This document shows, piece after piece, positions 58,177 through 64,000 of a stretch of DNA of 64,000 bases. The DNA is taken from the NCBI GenBank assembly GCA_963799105.1, contig CAWCVR010000011.1, forward strand, positions 310,001 through 374,000, given 5' to 3'. The stretch is from CAWCVR01 sp963799105 (lineage in GTDB: Bacteria; Acidobacteriota; Terriglobia; Bryobacterales; Bryobacteraceae). Both the position numbers and the translations under genes were made by a program. Numbering within the stretch: position 1 is the first letter of the stretch; each line of letters opens with the position of its first letter. The notes beneath the pieces are model-generated. The model did not search any database and was not told the origin of the DNA. It was given only the letters and a program-made list of their open reading frames with translations.

Positions 58177-58956
58177 TCAGAATCGAAAAACTTCCGAAGG
58201 CTCTCTTTGTCCGGCGATCGCCACCGAGGTGCGCAAGCCCCGCTCATCCAGCGACTGGCTGGCCACCATCCGCACGATTGCCGGATGGTTGTTGTGCTCG
58301 CTCAAGTGTCCCAGAACGAGCTGGTGGGTCGACGAATCCAAATCCTCGATCAGAAACTCCGCCATCGCCTTGTTCGACAGATGGCCCACCCGGCTCATCA
58401 CCCGCTGCTTGACCGCCCACGGGTACGGGCCCACCTTCAACATGTCGAGGTCGTGATTGGCTTCCAGCAGCAGCAGGTCGGTGTGCCGCAGATGAAACTT
58501 GATGGATTCGGGGATGTAGCCCAGGTCGGTGGCGATGGCGATGCGCACGCCTCCGGCCACGAACGCGAACCCCACCGGGTCCACGGCATCGTGCGGGATT
58601 CCGAAACTTTGCACGGCGACATCGCCCACCTGGAAGGCCGATCCCGACTGAAACTCCTCCAGCCGCGACGGCCGCGTCCCGCCCCACTCGATGGAAGGCC
58701 CGGTCAGCCCCGAAAGGTAGATGGCCGCGCGCAGGTTGCGATTGCGCGCCAGCACCGGGAGGGCGGCCACGTGATCGGAATGCTCGTGAGTGATCAGGAT
58801 GGCGTCGAGTTTCTCGAGGTCTTCCCCGATGGAATCCAGCCGCCGCCGCAGTTCCTTCATGCTCAGCCCGGCGTCGATCAGGATGCGCGTCTTCCCCGTG
58901 GCCAGGAGGGCCGCATTTCCCGAACTCCCGCTCGCCAGAACGCAGAATTTGACCAC
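58177..58956 (-). CDS. MBL-fold metallohydrolase, YycJ/WalJ-like
   Basis: This is a 259-residue metallo-beta-lactamase-fold protein. The metal-binding motif THEHSDH spans about 56-62, with later His residues in FGIPHDAVDP, GHLSNKAMA and VLGHLSEHNNHP. The VLASGSSGNAALL start is characteristic of the YycJ/WalJ group, implicated in DNA repair or coordination of cell division with wall synthesis in Firmicutes. It likely forms an operon with purB, 14 bases downstream. Substrate unknown; nuclease activity is possible. Confidence 0.85.
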   Translation of the reverse strand: MVKFCVLASGSSGNAALLATGKTRILIDAGLSMKELRRRLDSIGEDLEKLDAILITHEHSDHVAALPVLARNRNLRAAIYLSGLTGPSIEWGGTRPSRLEEFQSGSAFQVGDVAVQSFGIPHDAVDPVGFAFVAGGVRIAIATDLGYIPESIKFHLRHTDLLLLEANHDLDMLKVGPYPWAVKQRVMSRVGHLSNKAMAEFLIEDLDSSTHQLVLGHLSEHNNHPAIVRMVASQSLDERGLRTSVAIAGQREPSEVFRF

Positions 58957-59250
58957 TGTTTACAGTTTACAGTTTACGGTTCGGTCTTCACAGCCTTCAG
59001 TTTCCGAAGGCAAGCCCGGGCGCGCCGCCATCGCAGGCGGGGCATTCCCGATCATGGATGTCGGAACCATTGGCGCCCTAACGGCGGCCGCGGCGCTTCC
59101 ACTCGAGTTCGTAGACGTACTGAAGATGGTCGATGCCGCGTGCGCCCGTCCTTCGCATTACGACCTGTCCGGTGCGATTGGCAAAACCGGGTTTTGCAGT
59201 GCCTTTACCAGTTGCCATGGCATGATCGTATCATCGCGGAACGGTGCGCT
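58957..59250. other. Intergenic stretch with direct heptamers and a tiny gene
   Basis: Close to the YycJ start, the heptamer AGTTTAC occurs three times in a row (about 58959-58978), which may be a small operator or a slippage repeat. The minus-strand tiny gene at 59078-59218 is listed separately. Nothing else is recognised. Confidence 0.4.
59078..59218 (-). CDS. Tiny protein resembling a truncated zinc-ribbon family
   Basis: This is a 46-residue frame from ATG 59218 to TAG 59078-59080. The segment PGFANRTGQVVMRRTGARGI then DHLQYVYELEWKRRGRR follows the pattern G-[YF]-x-N-R-x-G-Q-x-V-x-x-x-T-G-x-x-G-x-D-H-x-Q-x-x-Y seen at the start of a widespread small zinc-ribbon protein family. The usual CHCG zinc cysteines are missing (ELEWKRRG). 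It is therefore either a short divergent member or a decayed copy. No Shine-Dalgarno is strong. Confidence 0.45.
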   Translation of the reverse strand: MATGKGTAKPGFANRTGQVVMRRTGARGIDHLQYVYELEWKRRGRR

Positions 59251-59595
59251 CTAGTGCGGCTGGTCCAACACCGCCAGGATGGCGCGCATCGCCTTTTCAA
59301 GGGGAGGTAGATCTAGCATAACGATGCGCCAGACCGTTTGAAAATCCACTTCAAAGTAGTCGTGCACCAGGACGTTTCGCATGCCGGCAATCGATGGCCA
59401 GTCGATCTCCGGATGCCGCTGTTTGTGCGAGTCGCCGATTCGCTGAGTCGACTCGCAGAGCACCTGAAGGTTGCGAACTATGGCGTCCTGGAGCGTTCGC
59501 GAAGCGAAGACGGCATCCCGGCCGGGTGCGGAATCCTCCCGGATTCTGCGGATGCACTCAACGACATGTTCGACATACGCGCGCTGGGATTTCAC
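59251..59595 (-). CDS. hepT: HepT-like ribonuclease toxin (DUF86 HEPN)
   Basis: This is a 114-residue HEPN protein with the active R-x4-6-H motif in MRNVLVHDYFEVD, as in HepT toxins. The N-terminal KSQRAYVEHVVECIRRIRED segment is typical of DUF86. HepT cleaves tRNA or mRNA unless AMPylated by its MntA partner. The GTG at 59595 overlaps the mntA stop (GTGA), so the pair is translationally coupled. This module is distinct from the HEPN/MNT pair at 30263-31001, which lacks the nuclease motif. Confidence 0.87.
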   Translation of the reverse strand: MKSQRAYVEHVVECIRRIREDSAPGRDAVFASRTLQDAIVRNLQVLCESTQRIGDSHKQRHPEIDWPSIAGMRNVLVHDYFEVDFQTVWRIVMLDLPPLEKAMRAILAVLDQPH

Positions 59596-59882
59596 AGCGG
59601 CACGGCTTCCCGCAGAACGGCATCGCGGATCAGAGGACTCAACGAGCGTCGAATCACCACCTGGACACGCTGGCCCAGGAGTTTCTCGAGGTCGGCGGTC
59701 AGGCTCCCCGGAAACCACGGCGTGGTATCGCCCGTCACGTCGACAAGCAGGTCCACATCGCTTTCCGGCGTATCTTCCCCGCGAGCCACCGAGCCGAAAA
59801 GCAGGACATTGCCAGCGCCGTGGTGGGCAGCCACCCGCAGGATTTCGTCGCGATGTTCTCTTATGCGCTGACCGGCGTCCAT
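59592..59882 (-). CDS. mntA: MntA-like nucleotidyltransferase antitoxin
   Basis: This is a 96-residue minimal nucleotidyltransferase. The signature is GSVARGEDTPESDVDLLV (Gly30-Ser31, Asp42, Asp44). MntA adds AMP units to the HepT active-site Tyr and so neutralises it. The ATG at 59882 (MDAGQRIREHRDEILRVAAH) is a good start; sequence upstream is not conserved. It overlaps hepT by four bases. Confidence 0.87.
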   Translation of the reverse strand: MDAGQRIREHRDEILRVAAHHGAGNVLLFGSVARGEDTPESDVDLLVDVTGDTTPWFPGSLTADLEKLLGQRVQVVIRRSLSPLIRDAVLREAVPL

Positions 59883-59976
59883 TTGTCCATTATTGTACCG
59901 TCGGACCGGCGGCATGTGTAAGCGGGGCGGCGTCCGGGCGCCTGTTCGGGGCCGCAGCCGTGATAGGCTTTGCTTC

Positions 59977-61005
59977 ATGCACGCCGTTCGCATTCACCGG
60001 CACGGCGGCCCGGAAGCGCTGATTTACGAAAGCGTTCCCGAGCCCGCCATACAGGCCAACGAAGTCCTCGTCCGCGTGCGCGCCTGCGCCTTGAACCACC
60101 TCGACCTCTTCGTGCGCTCGGGCATTCCCGGCATGACGTTTTCCATGCCGCACGTGCTGGGCAGCGACATCGCGGGCGAAATCGTCGAAGTGGGCTCGCT
60201 GTGCGAGCGCGTGCAACCCGGATGGCGCGTGCTGCTTTCGCCCGGGCTGAGCTGCCGCCAGTGCGAGGCGTGCCTGAGCGGCCACGACAATTCTTGCCGC
60301 CGCTTCGCCACGTTCGGCTACCAGCGCGACGGGGGCAACACCGAACTCCTCGCCGCCCCCGAGTACAGCGTCATCCGCATTCCCGACGACCTCGCCTTCG
60401 AAAGTGCCGCCAGCGTGCCCGTGGTTTTCCTCACCGCCTGGCACATGCTGATGGCGCGAGCGCGGCTGGAACCGGGCGAGGACGTGCTGGTGCTGGCGGC
60501 ATCCAGCGGCGTCGGTTCGGCCGCCATCCAGATCGCCAAACTGTTTCAATGCCGGGTGATCGCCACCGCCGGCGGAGAAGCCAAAATGGCCAAAGCCGCC
60601 GCTCTGGGCGCCGATTTCGTCATCGACCACTACCGCGAAGACATCTCCGCCGCGGTCCGCAGGATCACCGGGAAGCGCGGCGTCGATGTGGTGGTGGAAC
60701 ACGTGGGCGCGGCCACCTGGCCCAAGAGCCTGGAATCGCTCGGTCCCGGCGGCCGCCTGGTCACCTGCGGCGCTACCACCGGTTACGACGCCCAGGTGGA
60801 CCTGCGCTATCTGTTCAGCAAGCAATGGAGCCTGCTCGGATCGTTCCTGGGGACTATGGGCGAACTGCACCAGGTCCTCAAGCTCGTTTTCCGCAAGCAA
60901 CTGAAACCGGTGATCGACTGCGTGTATCCGCTGGCGGAAATCCGCGAAGCGCACCGCCGCCTCGAGAACCACGAGCATTTCGGCAAGATCGTGGTGGTGC
61001 CGTAG
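59977..61005 (+). CDS. Zinc-type alcohol dehydrogenase/quinone oxidoreductase family protein
   Basis: This is a 342-residue MDR-superfamily oxidoreductase. A GroES-like fold (residues ~1-130) contains the structural-zinc cysteines CRQCEACLSGHDNSC; the Rossmann motif SSGVGSAAIQIAKLF (about 175-190) binds NAD(P)H. Retention of the zinc lobe with a quinone-oxidoreductase-like start (MHAVRIHRHGGPEALIYESV) leaves the substrate open. A PALPxVxGxDxAG-like segment (MPHVLGSDIAGEIVEVG) is present. It is transcribed divergently from the MntA/HepT pair. Confidence 0.85.
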   Translation: MHAVRIHRHGGPEALIYESVPEPAIQANEVLVRVRACALNHLDLFVRSGIPGMTFSMPHVLGSDIAGEIVEVGSLCERVQPGWRVLLSPGLSCRQCEACLSGHDNSCRRFATFGYQRDGGNTELLAAPEYSVIRIPDDLAFESAASVPVVFLTAWHMLMARARLEPGEDVLVLAASSGVGSAAIQIAKLFQCRVIATAGGEAKMAKAAALGADFVIDHYREDISAAVRRITGKRGVDVVVEHVGAATWPKSLESLGPGGRLVTCGATTGYDAQVDLRYLFSKQWSLLGSFLGTMGELHQVLKLVFRKQLKPVIDCVYPLAEIREAHRRLENHEHFGKIVVVP

Positions 61006-61019
61006 GGCTTGCGCCGGCG

Positions 61020-62183
61020 CTATTTCCCGCCCGGCAGTTTCACGATCATGGTGTCGCCGTTGGGCGCTTTGACGATCCGCGGCTGGTTCGCGGGTTTCGG
61101 GGCCATCGGCGGGGCCGCAACCACGGCCGGGCCCGGGCTGACTAAAGTCGGTGGCGGCGGAGCCGGGGACTCCGCGGCAGGCGCAGGCGCCGTTTCGGGT
61201 GCTGGCAGGGCTGCGGGCGCCGCCGCAGGCGCAGGCGCAGGCGCCGTCTCGGGAGCCGCAGCCGGCACAGGCGCCGGCGGAGGCGCGGCCTCGGCGCCGG
61301 GCTTCCCGGCTTCCGCCATCGCCGCAAAGGAGCGCATCTTATCGATTCCCTTCCGCACCTCCTCGTCGGGCACCGTCATCGAAATCCGGAACGTGCCGTT
61401 ATCCGACTGCACATCGAGAGTGCTGGCACTGTCCTTGTTCTGCTCCTTCCAGGCGGCCTGGATCATGCTCAGGTACGCCATCATCTTCGCGGCGTCCTCG
61501 GTGGATCGTGCATGGATCTCGGCCGTGAGTGTCTCGCCCTGGCGCATCGCCAGGCCAAACATGAACCGGTCGATCGAGATGGACCCCGGCGGCGTCCCCG
61601 TGGTCGGAATCGGCATCCCGTCCGGGACATCGCCGATGCCCCAGATGTCGTAGCTGGCCGCCGCCGCGTCCATCCGCGTCTTCAGTTCGGCTTCCAGTTG
61701 CGCGCCCGAACCGAGCCGGTCTATGGCTGCCTGCACCTGTGCCGTCTCACCGGCGATGGCGGTCTCACTGCCCAGGAGGCCGATGGCGGCGCCCGTGCCG
61801 ACTCCGCCTTCGATGACGGGGATGCCCTTGTACCGCTTGGCTCCGCTCGCCAGTTGTTCCGCGTCGAACCGCCCGCGAACAATGACCAGCAACGGCGCCT
61901 TGTCGGCCACGGTGGTTGCAAGAATCCAGATCTGGTCCACGTCCTTGAGCGGATCGAAACCCGGAAGGTGCAGGTTTGAGCCCATGCCCGAAACCAGATC
62001 CTTCTCCTGGGCGGCGAATGCCTTCCGCAGTTCCTTCACCGCGGGAGAGTCCAGCACTCCGCGCACGTTGATGCCGACAGCCACCTTGGTTCCCGGAGGC
62101 GCCAATTCGGAGAGGGGTGCGTCCGAGGCCACGGCGGCCGCAACCGCCCATGCAAATACACACACTACCGGCCAGCGTTTCAT
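61020..62183 (-). CDS. Secreted Ala/Pro-rich protein, unknown
   Basis: This is a 387-residue protein with a signal peptide (MKRWPVVCVFAWAVAAAVAS). The N-terminal ~280 residues form an apparent globular domain (GTKVAVGINVRGVLDSPAVK ... ILATTVADKAPLLVIVRGRF). They are followed by a ~100-residue low-complexity Ala/Pro linker and a basic end (QPRIVKAPNGDTMIVKLPGG). I do not recognise a domain. Proline-rich linkers are common in cell-wall- or periplasm-spanning proteins. Confidence 0.65.
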   Translation of the reverse strand: MKRWPVVCVFAWAVAAAVASDAPLSELAPPGTKVAVGINVRGVLDSPAVKELRKAFAAQEKDLVSGMGSNLHLPGFDPLKDVDQIWILATTVADKAPLLVIVRGRFDAEQLASGAKRYKGIPVIEGGVGTGAAIGLLGSETAIAGETAQVQAAIDRLGSGAQLEAELKTRMDAAAASYDIWGIGDVPDGMPIPTTGTPPGSISIDRFMFGLAMRQGETLTAEIHARSTEDAAKMMAYLSMIQAAWKEQNKDSASTLDVQSDNGTFRISMTVPDEEVRKGIDKMRSFAAMAEAGKPGAEAAPPPAPVPAAAPETAPAPAPAAAPAALPAPETAPAPAAESPAPPPPTLVSPGPAVVAAPPMAPKPANQPRIVKAPNGDTMIVKLPGGK

Positions 62184-62655
62184 ACTCCGAGATTGCCCAC
62201 CTATTCCGCCAAAAGCCAGACTGGCTTCCGTTACTATGTGGTTGCTAACTCTAGGGATCCGCTCTTATCCGGCAGCCAGGATGTGCGCCGCCGTCCCTCA
62301 AGCCGAGGGTTTGCGGAAGTGGTTTCGCTGGCGTTATGTACTACTACCTGTCAAGTTCTTCGCGCGCCGCGACGGTTTTATGTGGGGCAGGCTGGCAGCC
62401 TGCGGCCGATTGTCAATCGGCCCGGCGAGCGGAGTTCGCCTGCGCGCGAGACGATCTGGCCCCCGGCAGCCCGGAATATCCCTCGCGGTTGGGTTGCGGC
62501 CCCGTTGCTCCACAAGGGCGCTGCGGGCCGCCCGGGCCGCTCGCTGACGCTCGCGGTTCCGTGGGGTTTTGCGGGCGAATCGCCTCCCCGCCCGCTTCCC
62601 TGTCGCGCACCCTCAAGCCGATGGCAACGGAGTTGCTGGAGCGGCTTACGCTATC
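62184..62655. other. Intergenic region with repeats
   Basis: It contains the family 4 half-copy at 62381-62442 (GTGGGGCAGGCTGGCAGCCT then GCGGCCGATTGTCAATCGGC) and a family 2 fragment near 62525 (GGGCCGCTCGCTGACGCTCG then CGGTTCC). The rest shows no gene. The BamA-like start lies at its end. Confidence 0.55.
62381..62442. repeat. Family 4 repeat half-copy
   Basis: GTGGGGCAGGCTGGCAGCCT then GCGGCCGATTGTCAATCGGC is the reverse complement of the element at 25978-26040, with a few differences. The opposite orientation and 36-kb separation show dispersal of the unit. Confidence 0.65.
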
Positions 62656-64000
62656 ATGAAATTCGTGCGAAGGCCGCGCTTCCCACATCTCCGGTTGGTG
62701 CTCCCGCTGGCGCTGCTGGCGGCGGGAACCCTGCGGGCGCAGTACGCCAAATACGAAGGACTGGAGGTTCGCAACATCCAGTTCGATCCGGTGCGGCAGC
62801 CGCTGGAAGCGGCCGAACTGCACGACATCCTGCCCTTGAAGATCGGCGCCCCGCTGCGGCGCGCGGATGTGCGGGCCAGCATCGAACGGCTGTTCGCCAC
62901 GGGCCGTTACGCGGATATCCAGGTGGACGCCGAGGAGTACTCGGGCGGGGTAGTCGTCCGGTTTCTCACGAAAAGCGCCTGGTTCATCGGCCACATCTCG
63001 GTGGGCGGGCGGGTGGCGCCGCCGCCGGCGGACGGGCAGTTGGAAAACGCGGCCCGGTTGGACCTGGGACAACCGTTCGAGGAATCCAAACTAGCCGGCG
63101 CCGAGGCGGCCGTGCGGCGGTTGCTGGAGGGCAACGGCCTGTACCACGCCGCCGTCCGGCGCGTGCTGGATTGGGACACCGGCAAGGACTACCAGCAGGT
63201 CAACATCCGGTTCGAAGTGGATAGTGGCGCCCGCGCCCGCTTCACCGAGCCGATTCTGGCCGGCGATCCGAAGCTTGATCCGGAGCGCATCCTGACGGCC
63301 ACGGGCTTCCGCCGCTGGCTGCTTCACACCTGGAAACCCGTGACCCAGGAGCGCGTGCGCCAGGGCGTTGAAGGCGTGCGCAAACTCTACCAGAAGGATC
63401 GCCGGCTGGAGGCGCGGGTGACGCTGGAATCCGTGAAGTACGATGCGGCGGACAATACGGCGCAGCCCACCTTGCGCATCGAAGCCGGGCCGCGCATTCA
63501 GGTGCGCACGGTGGGGGCCAAGGTTTCCCAGAGGAAGCTGGAGCGGTACATTCCGGTATTCGAGGAGCACTCGGTGGATCGCGACCTGCTGGTGGAGGGC
63601 GCGCGCAACCTGCGCGACTACTTCCAGTCGAACGGCTACTACGAAGCGGACGTGGAATTCAAGGAGCAGGACGTAGTCGACGGCCGCGCCTCGATCGACT
63701 ACCTGATCGCTACCGGAGCCCGCCACAAGCTGGTGGCCATCCAGATTCACGGCAACCGTTATTTCAGCGAGGAGCAGCTTCGCGAGCGGATGTTTCTGCG
63801 GCCGGCGTACTTTCTGGAGTTTCCGCACGGGCGGTACAGCGAGAACCTGCTGCGGCGCGACGAGGACTCGATCTCGAACCTGTACCGGTCCAACGGCTTT
63901 CGCGACGTGAAGGTAAGCCACCGCGTGGCCGACGACTTCGCGGGCCGGGTGGGCCAGATCGCCGTGTTTCTGGAGATCGACGAAGGGCGGCAGCAGTTCA
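62656..64000 (+). CDS. BamA/TamA-like POTRA-domain outer-membrane assembly protein (3' end outside window)
   Basis: The frame is open from ATG 62656 to the window edge (448 codons). A signal peptide (LRLVLPLALLAAGTLRAQ) is followed by several POTRA-like repeats, for example VRNIQFDPVRQPLEAAELHD then ILPLKIGAPLRRADVRASIE, and HKLVAIQIHGNRYFSEEQLR. POTRA repeats of this type occur in BamA/TamA/Omp85 proteins that insert beta-barrels into the outer membrane; the barrel would lie beyond the window. It is not followed long enough to decide BamA versus TamA. Spacing from the repeat region fits its own promoter. Confidence 0.82.
   Translation, partial: MKFVRRPRFPHLRLVLPLALLAAGTLRAQYAKYEGLEVRNIQFDPVRQPLEAAELHDILPLKIGAPLRRADVRASIERLFATGRYADIQVDAEEYSGGVVVRFLTKSAWFIGHISVGGRVAPPPADGQLENAARLDLGQPFEESKLAGAEAAVRRLLEGNGLYHAAVRRVLDWDTGKDYQQVNIRFEVDSGARARFTEPILAGDPKLDPERILTATGFRRWLLHTWKPVTQERVRQGVEGVRKLYQKDRRLEARVTLESVKYDAADNTAQPTLRIEAGPRIQVRTVGAKVSQRKLERYIPVFEEHSVDRDLLVEGARNLRDYFQSNGYYEADVEFKEQDVVDGRASIDYLIATGARHKLVAIQIHGNRYFSEEQLRERMFLRPAYFLEFPHGRYSENLLRRDEDSISNLYRSNGFRDVKVSHRVADDFAGRVGQIAVFLEIDEGRQQF

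Overview
This 64 kb window is GC-rich bacterial chromosome (about 65% by eye). Several gene families point to an Acidobacteriota member, probably of the Solibacter/Bryobacter type: two large TonB-dependent receptors with an N-terminal carboxypeptidase-regulatory (CarboxypepD_reg) domain, a MacB/FtsX permease of the ADOP type, stand-alone CarboxypepD_reg proteins, a bacterial G1 glutamic peptidase, and many palindromic intergenic repeats. This placement comes from family content only; no rRNA gene is present.

Layout. 1-4.0 kb holds a truncated CarboxypepD_reg protein, a 41-bp minisatellite, two paralogous small secreted proteins and a complete CarboxypepD_reg paralogue. 4.2-11.4 kb holds a pair of operator-like palindromes, a cytidylate-kinase-like protein and a complete RND tripartite efflux system (periplasmic adaptor, inner-membrane pump, outer-membrane factor). 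11.6-20.3 kb holds a Rieske ferredoxin, mutM, an outer-membrane barrel protein, a TonB receptor, a frameshifted TMTC-like membrane glycosyltransferase, a HAD phosphatase and an N-carbamoylputrescine-type amidohydrolase. 20.3-28.9 kb holds a 126-bp tandem repeat, a G1 peptidase, a UPF0175/DUF3368 toxin-antitoxin (TA) pair, and a housekeeping run: rimO, a yacG-like gene, pgpA, a beta-propeller protein and cinA.

28.9-44.1 kb is an accessory island. It holds a broken antitoxin, VapBC, HEPN/MNT, HicAB, a DUF4238 remnant, a 4.06-kb IS21-type element with three extra genes and a perfect 8-bp target duplication, a WD40-like gene frameshifted at a G8 tract, a tyrosine-recombinase tail, an ankyrin lipoprotein, a SIR2-like protein, a DUF433/DUF5615 TA pair and a TIR-like protein. 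Sequences resembling tRNA 3' ends recur in the island and near both its edges. Three copies of a ~145-bp repeat in it also end in a tRNA-like 3' sequence.

44.1-64 kb returns to typical chromosome: a GH28-type glycosidase, an Oar-like TonB receptor, a purple-acid-phosphatase-like enzyme, a GH43-like protein, an ADOP permease, an ABC ATPase, a striking 6 x 257-bp tandem array, purB, a YycJ-like MBL protein, a HepT/MntA pair, a quinone-oxidoreductase-like enzyme, an Ala/Pro-rich secreted protein and the start of a BamA/TamA-like gene cut by the window end.

At least four families of dispersed palindromic repeats fill the intergenic spaces. In places they run into genes: they supply the stop codon of purB, the apparent N-terminus of the efflux outer-membrane factor and an in-frame insert in the TMTC-like gene. 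The best candidates for something new are the SIR2/TIR neighbourhood, the five-gene IS21-like element, the tRNA-tailed repeat family and the 257-bp array.
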